A DNA stretch of 64,000 nucleotides, taken from Achromobacter sp. Root83 (GTDB lineage: Bacteria; Pseudomonadota; Gammaproteobacteria; Burkholderiales; Burkholderiaceae_B). The position numbers were made by a program, and so were the translations under genes. Below, piece by piece: positions 27,596-35,907 of the stretch (position 1 is its first letter; the number at the start of each line of letters is the position of its first letter). Below the pieces are notes generated by a model. That model saw only the letters and a list, made by a program, of their open reading frames with translations. It did not search any database and was not told the origin of the DNA. Where the stretch lies: NCBI RefSeq assembly GCF_001428845.1, contig NZ_LMIU01000025.1, positions 210,419 to 274,418 of the forward strand. Reading direction: 5' to 3'.

Positions 27596-28399
27596 TCAGT
27601 CCGCCGCGGCGCGGCGCCAGCGGAACAGATGCGTTTCCAGCGGCTTGAGCACGCAGAATTCGATCAGCACCATCAGGCCGACCAGCGTGATCGTCCAGGC
27701 GAACACCTGGTCGGTCTGCACCAGATCGGCCGCCTGGCGCAGCCGGTAGCCCACGCCGTTGGAGGCGCCGATGGTTTCTGCGACCAGCGACACGCGCCAG
27801 CCGAAGCCAAAGGCCAGCCGCGCGCCCGAGAAGAAATCGGGCAGGATGGTGGGCAGATAGATCTTGCGCAGGATGCGCAGCGGAGACATGCGGAAGCTCT
27901 GCGCCAGTTCGACCAGATCGGCCCGCACCGACCTGGCGCCCTGCCAGACGTTGGTCAGGATCAGCGGCAGGGCGGTCATGAACACCACGAAGATGGTCGT
28001 GGCGTTGGAAATGCCGAACCAGATAATGGCGAAGATGGCCCAGATGGCCGACGAGATCGTGTTGGTGACGGCAAGCACGGGTTCGAAGAACTCGCCCAGC
28101 TTGCGGCGGCTGCCGAACAGCAGCCCCAGCGCGGTGCCGGCGACGGCCGCCAGCGAGAACCCGGCGATGACGCGCCAGAACGTCACGCCCAGGTCGCGCC
28201 AGAACGTGTCGCTGGCCAGCAGCCTTCCCAGCGCATCGGCCACGCGCACGGGACCCGGCAGGATATAGGCCGGCACGCCGCGCGCGGCGAAGGCCCATGC
28301 CGCCAGCAGCAATGCCAGCAACAGCAGGCGGCGGCCGGCATTGCCGCCCATCACGCGCCAGGGCGATGCGCGCCCGGCGGAAGCTAACGACTGGCTCAT
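27596..28399 (-). CDS. ABC transporter permease (SsuC/TauC type)
   Basis: A 267-residue permease with about six spans. The EAA loop is DLVELAQSFRMSPLRILRKIYLPTILP, and GWRVSLVAETIGASNGVGYRLRQAADL follows, both typical of taurine/nitrate-type importers. It begins 4 bp after the ATPase gene that opens the operon. It is only distantly related to the other permease in the operon, so this is a second importer and not a recent tandem copy. Its binding protein is not next to it; candidates are those at 20037 and 32016. Confidence 0.93.
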   Translation of the reverse strand: MSQSLASAGRASPWRVMGGNAGRRLLLLALLLAAWAFAARGVPAYILPGPVRVADALGRLLASDTFWRDLGVTFWRVIAGFSLAAVAGTALGLLFGSRRKLGEFFEPVLAVTNTISSAIWAIFAIIWFGISNATTIFVVFMTALPLILTNVWQGARSVRADLVELAQSFRMSPLRILRKIYLPTILPDFFSGARLAFGFGWRVSLVAETIGASNGVGYRLRQAADLVQTDQVFAWTITLVGLMVLIEFCVLKPLETHLFRWRRAAAD

Positions 28400-28403
28400 G
28401 ACG

Positions 28404-29210
28404 CTACACCAGCACGCGAAGCTGACGGATCAGCTCGGCGACCTCGGGCATGGACGGCGATCGCGGCCGCGCCAGCGTCACCGGCGCGATCTCGCGGATG
28501 CGGCCCGGCCGCGGCTGCAGGATCACCACCTGGTCGGCCAGCACGATCGCCTCTTCGACGTCATGCGTCACGAACACGACGGTCATGCCGCGGCTGGCCT
28601 GGATCGCCAGCAGTTCCGCATGCATCTGTGCGCGGGTGCCGGGGTCCAATTTGGAGAACGGTTCGTCCAGCAGCAGGATGCGCGGCTGGTTGACCAGGCT
28701 GCGGGCCAGCGCCACGCGGCTGCGCATGCCGCCGGAAAGCTCATGGGGATAGGCGGATTCGAATTCGGCGAGGCCCACGGCCGCAAGCGCTTCCCTGGCG
28801 CTCGCGCGGCGCTCGGCGCGCGGCAGCGAGCCGGCCTCCAGGCCGAAGCAGACGTTGTCTCTTGCGGTTCTCCAGGGCAGCAGGCGGTCGTCCTGAAACA
28901 GATAGCCGACGGCGCGCCAGTCCGCGTAGGCCGCCGTGCTGGCGCCTTCCACCAGGATGGCGCCCTCGTCCGGATGCGCCAGTCCGGCGATCAGATTGAG
29001 CAGCGTGCTCTTTCCGCAGCCCGACGCGCCCAGGACCGCCACGACCTGCCCGTGCGGAATGTCCAGGTCGATTCCATCCAGCACATGCAGGGGCGCATCG
29101 TTGCGGCGTGCGTAGCGCTTGGACACGCGCCTCAGGGAAATGGCGGCGGAGGCGGGCTGGCGTGCGGACGGCAGGCGATGGGTGTGATGGATATCGGACA
29201 GATCGGTCAT
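28404..29210 (-). CDS. ABC transporter ATP-binding protein, first gene of the operon
   Basis: A 268-residue ATPase. Walker A is VLGASGCGKSTLLN, Q-loop region YLFQDDRLLPWRT, signature LSGGMRSRVALARSL, Walker B ILLLDEPFSKLDP, switch His in FVTHDVEEAIVL. An N-terminal extension of about 25 residues precedes the usual start of the fold. It is the promoter-proximal gene of the ten-gene minus-strand operon and is divergent from the BAAT-family gene. Confidence 0.95.
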   Translation of the reverse strand: MTDLSDIHHTHRLPSARQPASAAISLRRVSKRYARRNDAPLHVLDGIDLDIPHGQVVAVLGASGCGKSTLLNLIAGLAHPDEGAILVEGASTAAYADWRAVGYLFQDDRLLPWRTARDNVCFGLEAGSLPRAERRASAREALAAVGLAEFESAYPHELSGGMRSRVALARSLVNQPRILLLDEPFSKLDPGTRAQMHAELLAIQASRGMTVVFVTHDVEEAIVLADQVVILQPRPGRIREIAPVTLARPRSPSMPEVAELIRQLRVLV

Positions 29211-29294
29211 GTATGGCTTTTTCGACGATGCTGTCCGCGCATTGCTTGCGGCGGAAAAACAGCATGCCCTGCAGCTTATGCGTCGGGCACATGC

Positions 29295-29316
29295 ATGGGA
29301 ACGACCGATTTCCCAT
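29295..29316. promoter_or_regulatory. Inverted repeat in the divergent promoter region (site 1)
   Basis: ATGGGAA-N8-TTCCCAT is a perfect 7-bp dyad in the 229-bp gap between the operon and the BAAT-family gene. It lies 85 bp from the operon start, a plausible operator position. Confidence 0.5.
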
Positions 29317-29336
29317 CTGCAAATTGCGTCCGGTCC

Positions 29337-29355
29337 TTAGGTGGAAAACGCCTAA
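29337..29355. promoter_or_regulatory. Inverted repeat in the divergent promoter region (site 2)
   Basis: TTAGGTG-GAAAA-CGCCTAA is a dyad matching at 6 of 7 positions, about 20 bp from site 1. The two sites are unrelated in sequence, so they may bind different proteins. No regulator gene is adjacent. Confidence 0.5.
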
Positions 29356-29439
29356 CGCCATGCGAAAACCTTCGTTGGCGGCGCGTCCGGTCCCACCTAT
29401 GTTCGTGGGCTTTCACCGCCTGTATCGGATACGCCCAGC

Positions 29440-30759
29440 ATGTCAGCTTCCCTCGCCGTCTCCCCCGCCGTCGCCTTGATCGACGTCCCCCGCGCCATCA
29501 CGCTCGCGGGGTTCAGTCCGCATTCCCGGGTCGCCCTGACACTGACCTCGCGGCAGGCGGACGGACAGGTCTGGCGCAGCCGCAATGTCTATGTCGCCGA
29601 CGCCCAGGGCGCGGTGGATGTCTCACGGCAAGCGCCGGAATCCGGGGCCTACACGGGCATCGACGCCCTGGGGCCGATCTGGTCCCAGTCCCCTACGCAG
29701 GCCGACGACGGCGACGCGTCGCAAGTCCCACCGCCCGAGGGTCCGGCCGGCGCCATCCATACCCTGGCGTGCGCCAGCGACGCCGAAGGCAAACACGCAA
29801 TCGCCCGCTTCGAACAGCACTACGCGGCGGACGGCGTCGTGCGCCAGGAAGTGCGCGACCGCGGCCTGGCGGGCGTGCTGTACACGCCCGCCGCGCCAGG
29901 CCCGCATCCGGCCATCGTGGTGCTGAATGGCTCCGGCGGCGGCATCAACGAAGCGCGCGCCGCCCTGTACGCTTCGCACGGCTATGCCGCGCTGGCGCTG
30001 GGGTATTTCGGCGCGCCGGGCCTGCCGGATCATCTGTCCGGCATTCCGCTTGAATACTTCGACCAGGCCTTGCAGTGGCTGCGCGGCGCGGTGCAGCCCG
30101 CCGGCGGCTTCGTCGCCGTCAGCGGCCATTCGCGCGGCGGCGAGCTGGCGCTGCTGCTGGGCAGCCTGTATCCGCAAGCCGTATCGGCGGTGATCGCCTA
30201 CGTGCCCAGTTCCGTGGTGCACGGCGTGCTCAATGCCGGCAAGCCCGGCGAAGGGCGTTTCAAGCCGGCGTGGACGCACGGCGGCAAGCCCGTCCCGCAC
30301 GTGTGGGAACACAACGCCGCGCAGGACTGGAGCCTCGTCGATACCCTGCCCGAGCCGCGCCGCCAGGCCCAAGCCTTCGTGCAGGCGCACCGGGACGCCG
30401 CGGCGGTCGCGCGCGCGCGCATTCCGGTCGAGCGCATCGCCGGTCCGGTGCTGTTGCTGTCGGCGGGCGACGACGGCTACTGGCCTTCATCGCAATATGC
30501 GCGCGAGGTCGCGCAGGCGCTGAAGGCGGCGGATCATCCTCACGCCGTGGAACACCTGGACTATCCGCATGCCGGCCACGCGCTGCACGTGCCGGTGGTG
30601 CCGACCACCGAGCTCTCGCGCGCGCACGCCGTGTCGGGCATCGTCCTGACCGGCGGCGGTGACGCCGCCGCCAATGCCCGCGCGAACATCGATTCGTGGG
30701 CGGCCGTGCGCCGCTTCCTGCGCGCCGCCGCCGCACAGCGCGTCCCGGCGGCCGCGTGA
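29440..30759 (+). CDS. Acyl-CoA thioester hydrolase/BAAT-family protein with serine nucleophile
   Basis: A 439-residue protein with the two domains of the acyl-CoA thioesterase/bile acid-CoA:amino acid N-acyltransferase family. The N-terminal beta-sandwich (about 10-110) begins ALIDVPRAITLAGFSPHSRV. The C-terminal alpha/beta-hydrolase domain has the nucleophile elbow GHSRGG with Ser231, and later residues Asp (LLLSAGDDGYWP) and His (DYPHAGHALHV) for the triad. Mammalian BAAT uses Cys here, while thioesterases of the family use Ser, so thioester hydrolysis is more likely than amidation. It ends in a GTGA overlap with the racemase-like gene, so the two are coupled. No signal peptide is seen. 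Confidence 0.9.
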   Translation: MSASLAVSPAVALIDVPRAITLAGFSPHSRVALTLTSRQADGQVWRSRNVYVADAQGAVDVSRQAPESGAYTGIDALGPIWSQSPTQADDGDASQVPPPEGPAGAIHTLACASDAEGKHAIARFEQHYAADGVVRQEVRDRGLAGVLYTPAAPGPHPAIVVLNGSGGGINEARAALYASHGYAALALGYFGAPGLPDHLSGIPLEYFDQALQWLRGAVQPAGGFVAVSGHSRGGELALLLGSLYPQAVSAVIAYVPSSVVHGVLNAGKPGEGRFKPAWTHGGKPVPHVWEHNAAQDWSLVDTLPEPRRQAQAFVQAHRDAAAVARARIPVERIAGPVLLLSAGDDGYWPSSQYAREVAQALKAADHPHAVEHLDYPHAGHALHVPVVPTTELSRAHAVSGIVLTGGGDAAANARANIDSWAAVRRFLRAAAAQRVPAAA

Positions 30760-31937
30760 CCGCCGTGCATGGCGCCAACACCGGTGCGCTGGCGGGGCTG
30801 ACAGTCATCGAGCTCGAAGGCATCGGCCCGGCCCCGATGGCCGCGATGCTATTGGCCGACCTGGGCGCGACCGTCCTGCGCATCCAGCGCCGCGACCCGG
30901 TCGAACAGGGCATCCAGCGCGAGCTTCGATACAACCTGCTGCTGCGCAACCGCACGTCCATAGAACTGGACCTGAAGCAGCCCGAGGCCGTCAGCCTGGT
31001 GCTGGACCTGGTCGAAAACGCCGACGCGCTGATCGAGGGTTTCCGGCCCGGCGTGATGGAACGCCTGGGCCTGGGGCCCGGCCCCTGCCTGGCGCGCAAT
31101 CCGCGCCTGGTCTATGGCCGGGTGACGGGTTGGGGCCAGGACGGCCCTCTGGCCCAGTCGGCCGGACACGACATCAACTATCTGGCGATCACCGGCGCGT
31201 TGGGCGCGATTGGCCGCCAGGGCCAGCCCCCGGCCCCCCCCTTGGCGCTGCTAGGCGACTTCGCGGGCGGCGGGCTGTATCTCGCCCTAGGCATTCTGGC
31301 CGCCTTGATCGAACGCGCCCGCAGCGGCCGGGGGCAGGTGGTGGATGCGGCCATGGTCGACGGCGTGGCGTCGCTGTCCACGGCGTTCTTCGGACTGGCG
31401 GCGGCAGGCGTGTGGCAACCGGAACGCGGCGCCAATCTGATCGATTCGGGCGCGCCGTTCTACGACGTCTACGCCTGCCGCGATGGGCGCTATGTCTCGG
31501 TGGGCCCGCTGGAATCCAGGTTCTTCAGGAAGCTGCTGGCCTTGCTGGAACTGCCGGAAGACCTGGCGGGCTGGCAGGCCGACCGCAAGCGCTGGCCCGA
31601 TCTGCGTGCGCGGCTGGCGCAAGCCTTCTCCAGCCGGCCGCGCGACGAATGGAGCGCGCGCCTGGACGGCACGGACGCCTGCTTCGCGCCGGTGCTGAGC
31701 TTCGAGGAAGCCCCCGGCCATGCCCACTTGCGCGCGCGCGGCACCTTCATCGAGGTCGCCGGCGTCACGCAACCGGCGCCCGCGCCGCGCCTGAGCCGCA
31801 GCGCCGCGCCGCCCACGGCCCCGCCCGCGCCGCCCCTGCGCGGTGTTCACGCGCTTGCGGCATTGGGCCGCTGGCTGTCCCCGTCGACGCTGGAACGCGT
31901 CCAGGCTCAGGGACTGTTCCCAGGCGAGACCGCGTGA
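30756..31937 (+). CDS. Alpha-methylacyl-CoA racemase (AMACR) family protein
   Basis: A 393-residue member of the family III CoA-transferase fold in the racemase branch. The GTG start at 30756 overlaps the previous stop codon. His138 (AGHDINYLA), Asp168 (LLGDFAGGG) and Glu253 (GPLESRFF) sit exactly 12 residues later than His126, Asp156 and Glu241 of the Mycobacterium tuberculosis racemase Mcr, recalled from the literature. Such enzymes interconvert (R)- and (S)-2-methylacyl-CoA by proton abstraction at C2. The blocks GRGQVVDAAMVDGVASL and YDVYACRDGRYVSVGPLE also fit. It is the second gene of the BAAT-family unit, opposite an operon with an acyl-CoA ligase. The substrate chain is unknown. Confidence 0.92.
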   Translation: MTAVHGANTGALAGLTVIELEGIGPAPMAAMLLADLGATVLRIQRRDPVEQGIQRELRYNLLLRNRTSIELDLKQPEAVSLVLDLVENADALIEGFRPGVMERLGLGPGPCLARNPRLVYGRVTGWGQDGPLAQSAGHDINYLAITGALGAIGRQGQPPAPPLALLGDFAGGGLYLALGILAALIERARSGRGQVVDAAMVDGVASLSTAFFGLAAAGVWQPERGANLIDSGAPFYDVYACRDGRYVSVGPLESRFFRKLLALLELPEDLAGWQADRKRWPDLRARLAQAFSSRPRDEWSARLDGTDACFAPVLSFEEAPGHAHLRARGTFIEVAGVTQPAPAPRLSRSAAPPTAPPAPPLRGVHALAALGRWLSPSTLERVQAQGLFPGETA

Positions 31938-31960
31938 CGCGCCCCCGCTGGCTTCGGGAG

Positions 31961-31992
31961 CCGGCGCGACCCCTCTGAACGGATCGCGCCGG
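31961..31992. terminator. Inverted repeat between convergent racemase and binding-protein genes
   Basis: CCGGCGCGA and TCGCGCCGG form a 9-bp stem around a 14-base loop in the 78-bp convergent gap. No U-tract follows. It probably serves both genes. Confidence 0.45.
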
Positions 31993-32015
31993 GGCCGGGC
32001 CCTTATCCCGTGCCT

Positions 32016-33041
32016 TCAGCTTCCCGGATTGGCGTGGGCCGCTTCGAAGAAATACTCCTTCCATGAAGCGGCCCTGGCCTGCAGCACGCCGATTTCGTGC
32101 AGCTTGTCCGCATACACCTGCGTCTGCTGCGGACTCACCGTGAACTGGTTTTCGGGATCGTCGATGATCTTTCTGACGAAGTCCGGCGGCAGCTTGGAGC
32201 TCTGCTGGCGGATGAAGATGGCGGCGGCTTCCTCTTTGTGCGCCGGAATCCACGCGGCCGCTTCGGCGAGCGCGGCGTAGAACGCCTTGTAGGTCTTGGG
32301 ATTGGCGTCGTGGAATTTCTGGGTGGTGTAGAGCACATTGAACGTCGCCGGACCGCCCAGGATCTCGTACGAGCTGATCACCTTGTGCACCGCCGGGTTG
32401 CGTGCCAATGCCTGGTAGTAGAACGGGGCGCTGGAGAAATGCGCGTTCACTTCCAGGCCGCCCGAGATCAAGGCCGTGGTGGCATCGGGGTGCGGCAGGC
32501 TGATCGAGATATCGTCGAAGCGCTTGAAGTTGTCCTTGCCGTAGCGCTTGGCGGCCTCGATCTGCAGGGTGCGCGATTGGAATCCCACGCCGGCCGCGGG
32601 TACGGCGATGCGGTCCTTGGCCGAAAAGTCGTCCAGCGTCTTCACGGCCGGGTTATTGCTCAGCAGGTAGTTGGGCAAGGAGCCCAACGCCGCCACCAGC
32701 TTCACGTTCTGCTTGCCGCGCGTGCGGTCCCACAGCACCAGCGCGGGCGGCACACCCGCCGACACCATGTCCAGCGCACCGGCAAGCAGCGCCTCGTTCA
32801 TGGCCGAGGCGCCCGATATCTGCGCCCATTCCACCTTGATGTCCAGCCCGGCCTCCTTGCCGTGCTTCTCGACCAGCTTCTGGTCTTTCACCACGTCGAG
32901 GATCAGGTAGGCAATGCCGAACTGCTGCGCCACGCGCAACGAGCCCTCTGCATGGGCCGGGGCGGCAGCGGCCGCGAGCGCAATGGCAAGCAGCACCGCA
33001 ACCGCGGCGGCGCGTTGCGGGCGAAAAGGTCGGAGAGACAT
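32016..33041 (-). CDS. ABC transporter substrate-binding protein (SsuA/NrtA type), unlinked to its own permease
   Basis: A 341-residue binding protein. The start ATG 33041 (MSLRPFRPQR) gives a standard signal peptide ending near residue 32 (APAHAEG); the frame is open 29 codons further upstream without a better start. The mature part begins SLRVAQQFGIAYLILDVVKDQ and contains GASAMNEALLAGALDMVSAGVPPALVL and FSAKDRIAVPAAGVGFQSRTLQ, as in nitrate/sulfonate/taurine receptors. It is convergent with the racemase gene and has no permease beside it. The operon opening at 29210 has an ATPase and permease without an adjacent receptor, so this may be their partner. Confidence 0.88.
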   Translation of the reverse strand: MSLRPFRPQRAAAVAVLLAIALAAAAAPAHAEGSLRVAQQFGIAYLILDVVKDQKLVEKHGKEAGLDIKVEWAQISGASAMNEALLAGALDMVSAGVPPALVLWDRTRGKQNVKLVAALGSLPNYLLSNNPAVKTLDDFSAKDRIAVPAAGVGFQSRTLQIEAAKRYGKDNFKRFDDISISLPHPDATTALISGGLEVNAHFSSAPFYYQALARNPAVHKVISSYEILGGPATFNVLYTTQKFHDANPKTYKAFYAALAEAAAWIPAHKEEAAAIFIRQQSSKLPPDFVRKIIDDPENQFTVSPQQTQVYADKLHEIGVLQARAASWKEYFFEAAHANPGS

Positions 33042-33281
33042 GGGAAGGCGGGCTCCTTGGGCCGGATGGTTCGCACGGAAGATGACCGGCGATCCTAGCA
33101 ATCGCGGACCCACAAGCGGAACGAACAATTTCTGCTATCCAAATAGCGTCGGGATCCATGGCGCGAGCGCGGCGAAGTCGCGCACGCAGCGTGCGCGGTC
33201 GCCCGCGCTTCCGCCTCTTCGCCAACGGCGGGCCGGGGATCTGCAAATCACCCGGCCCGGTCAGTGGCAACCACGCCCCGA

Positions 33282-34550
33282 TCAATCCGGCGCCCGGCCC
33301 TCGTACATATAGTCCCGCCGCCACGGGTAGGAGGGGTCGGCGGGATTGTCCAGTTCATCCCCGCGCCCGGTCGCGGGCTGCTGGGCCAGAATCTGGTGCA
33401 GCGCGATCCAGCCGTGCTGGAAGGCCATCGCGCAACCCGCCAGGTACAGCCGATAGGCGCGCAGCGAGCGCTCGCCCTGCTCTCCACCCAGTATCCGTGC
33501 CGCCTCGGGCAGCCGGGCTTCGAGCCCATCGCTCCATGCCCACAGGGTGCGCGCGTAATGCGGCCGCAGGTTCTCCAGATCCAGGTCCTCGAGCCCGCCG
33601 TTGGTCAGGGCTTCCATCACCACGCTGATATGCGTGAGCTCGCCGCCCGGGAAGATGTACTTCTCGATGAACTCGCCCATGCCGTTGCCCAGCTCCGGGT
33701 TGTACACACCGGCCGCGGTGATGCCGTGGTTCATGATCAGCCCGCCCGGCTTGAGCAGCCGGCGCAGCTTGGCGAAATAGCCATTCAGTTGGGCACGGCC
33801 CACATGCTCGAACATGCCCACGGACGCGATCTTGTCGAAGGGCGCGGACTCGTCCAGCTTGCGGTAGTCCAGCAGTTCGATGCGCACGCGGCCGCCCAGG
33901 CCCTTTTCCTGGATCAGCTTCGTCACGTACGCATGCTGGTTGCGCGACAGCGTAATGCCGGTGGCATCCACGCCGTAGCACTCGGCGGCCCACAGCAGCA
34001 GCCCGCCCCACCCCGCCCCCACATCCAGAAAGCGTTCGCCGGCGCGCAAGCGCAGCTTGCGGCAGATGTGGTCCAGCTTGGCCTCCTGGGCCTGCGCCAG
34101 CGTCATGCCGGGCGTCCGGAAATAGGCGCACGAATAGACGCGGCGCGGGTCCAGCCACAGCCCGTAGAAGTCGTCGGACAGGTCGTAATGGAATTCGATC
34201 TGCCTGGCGTCGCGCTCGGCCGAATGCCGCCACACCGACATCACCTTGCGCACCAGATCGGTCAGCCAGCCGCCGCGCGCGGCGTCCACTGGAGACCCCG
34301 GCAAAAGCGCCGACGCCACCGCCATGACGTCGCGCATGCTGCCCTCGATATCGATGCGGCCCTCTACATAGTCCTGTCCCAGCACGCCCACGGCGCCCTC
34401 GGCCAGATGGACCAGCGCGGCCTTGTCATGCGTCACGAACCGGACTCTGGGATCCGGGGGGCCGAGCACGGCGCCATCGGGCAGCACGAGCTGGACGGGG
34501 ACCGGCAGCGCCTGAAGCTTGCGTTCCACAATAGACAGCAAAGGATTCAT
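33282..34550 (-). CDS. cfa: Cyclopropane-fatty-acyl-phospholipid synthase family methyltransferase
   Basis: A 422-residue SAM-dependent enzyme. A CFA-type N-terminal domain (1-130) leads to QIEFHYDLSDDFYGLWLDPRRVYSCAYF, the lipid/substrate region, then motif I LDVGAGWGGLLLWAAE and the family blocks GVDATGITLSRNQ and MFEHVGRAQLNGYF. It adds a methylene bridge from SAM across the cis double bond of membrane phospholipid acyl chains, hardening the membrane in stationary phase or under acid stress. The length is somewhat above E. coli Cfa (about 380). It is divergent from the Bcr/CflA pump gene across 154 bp. Confidence 0.92.
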   Translation of the reverse strand: MNPLLSIVERKLQALPVPVQLVLPDGAVLGPPDPRVRFVTHDKAALVHLAEGAVGVLGQDYVEGRIDIEGSMRDVMAVASALLPGSPVDAARGGWLTDLVRKVMSVWRHSAERDARQIEFHYDLSDDFYGLWLDPRRVYSCAYFRTPGMTLAQAQEAKLDHICRKLRLRAGERFLDVGAGWGGLLLWAAECYGVDATGITLSRNQHAYVTKLIQEKGLGGRVRIELLDYRKLDESAPFDKIASVGMFEHVGRAQLNGYFAKLRRLLKPGGLIMNHGITAAGVYNPELGNGMGEFIEKYIFPGGELTHISVVMEALTNGGLEDLDLENLRPHYARTLWAWSDGLEARLPEAARILGGEQGERSLRAYRLYLAGCAMAFQHGWIALHQILAQQPATGRGDELDNPADPSYPWRRDYMYEGRAPD

Positions 34551-34704
34551 GGCGGCTCCTCCAAATACGTGAGAACACCAAAAACTCTATCGGAAAACAC
34601 CTGCAATCTGCCAGTAAGGCAGCCCATGATAAAGTCGCTGGCTTGGCGCAAATCATGCAATTGCACACGCCCGCGCCCTGCCTCTGCGTTTTACCGCGAC
34701 CTAC

Positions 34705-35907
34705 ATGCCCCCACCAACACAAACCTTCCGCAGTGGCCTGCCCGGTTGGCTCATTCTCATGGGCGCACTGACGGCCATCGGCCCGTTCGCCATCGACATG
34801 TACCTGCCCGCGTTCCCCACGATCGCGGCGAACCTGGGTGTGTCCCGCGGCGATGTCGAGCGCACGCTGGCGGCCTATCTGATCGGGCTGGCGATGGCGC
34901 AGGTGTTCTACGGCCCCATGGCCGACCGCTTTGGACGCAAGCCGCCGTTACTGGTCGGCCTGGCGCTGTTCATGGTGGCTTCGCTGGGTTGCGCGCTGTC
35001 GGGCTCGGTCGAGGCGCTGACCGGCTGGCGCGTCGTGCAAGCCATGGGCGGCGCGGCCGGCATCGTCATCCCGCGCGCGGTCATCCGCGACCACTACGAA
35101 ACCCATGAAGCCGCGCGCGCGATGTCGCTGTTGATGCTCATCATGGGCCTTGCTCCCATCCTCGCGCCCTTGGCCGGCGGCCAGCTCCTGGCCATCACCT
35201 CGTGGCGCAGCCTGTTCTGGGTGATGCTGGCGGGCGGCGCGATGCTGATGGTCGCGGTCACCCTGATCATGAAGGAATCGCTGGCGCCGGAACGCGTGGT
35301 GCCGTTGCGCTGGAGCACCATCCTGCACAACTACCGCGCCCTGTTCGCGCACCGGGGCTTCATGGCGCACAGCCTGGCGGGGGGCTTCGGCCAGGCCGGC
35401 ATGTTCGCCTACATCATCGGTTCGCCGCGTGTCTTCATCGAACTCTACGGCGTGCCGCCGCAGTATTACGGCCTGCTGTTCGGCACCAATGCGCTGTCGC
35501 TCATCATCTGTTCGCAGATCAGCGCCCGCCTGCTGCGCACCTATACGCCGCGCCAGCTCCAGCGCAACGCCCTCACGTCGCTGGCCTGCGCCAGCCTGGC
35601 CGCCGTGGCGCTGACGCTTGCGGGCTGGATGACGCTGCCGCTCCTGATGCTGTGCCTGATCGGGTACATGGGTAGCCAGGGCTTCGTGAACCCCAACTCG
35701 GCGGCGCTCGCGCTGTCGGACCAGGGCAAGCGGCTGGGCGCGGCGTCCGCGCTATTGGGGACACTTCAACTGTCCTGCGGCGCGCTGGCGGGGTTCGCCG
35801 TCAGCGCCTGGCAAACCGACAGCGCCCTGCCGCTGACGACCACGCTGGCGGCCTGCGCCTGCCTGTCCTGGATATCGGGCCGCGTGGCGCAATCGCACAC
35901 TGCCTAG
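34705..35907 (+). CDS. Bcr/CflA-type MFS drug efflux transporter
   Basis: A 400-residue major facilitator with 12 predicted spans. Typical features are ALTAIGPFAIDMYLPAFPTIAANL at 14-37, the loop motif GPMADRFGRKPPLLVGL between spans 2 and 3, and DHYETHEAARAMSLLMLIMGLAPILAPLAGG, with motif C-like Pro-Gly spacing in span 5. Members export chloramphenicol, bicyclomycin, florfenicol or sulfonamides by proton antiport; the specificity cannot be read here. It stands alone and ends about 300 bp before rpmB. Confidence 0.93.
   Translation: MPPPTQTFRSGLPGWLILMGALTAIGPFAIDMYLPAFPTIAANLGVSRGDVERTLAAYLIGLAMAQVFYGPMADRFGRKPPLLVGLALFMVASLGCALSGSVEALTGWRVVQAMGGAAGIVIPRAVIRDHYETHEAARAMSLLMLIMGLAPILAPLAGGQLLAITSWRSLFWVMLAGGAMLMVAVTLIMKESLAPERVVPLRWSTILHNYRALFAHRGFMAHSLAGGFGQAGMFAYIIGSPRVFIELYGVPPQYYGLLFGTNALSLIICSQISARLLRTYTPRQLQRNALTSLACASLAAVALTLAGWMTLPLLMLCLIGYMGSQGFVNPNSAALALSDQGKRLGAASALLGTLQLSCGALAGFAVSAWQTDSALPLTTTLAACACLSWISGRVAQSHTA

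Noticed and set aside
24467..28387. A 1306-codon open frame on the plus strand
   Set aside because: It runs antisense through the acyl-CoA ligase, thioesterase, MDR and permease genes and has His/Gln/Arg-rich composition typical of antisense frames in high-GC DNA.
29440..30759. Bile acid-CoA:amino acid N-acyltransferase as the product name
   Set aside because: The nucleophile is Ser, not the Cys needed for amidation in mammalian BAAT.
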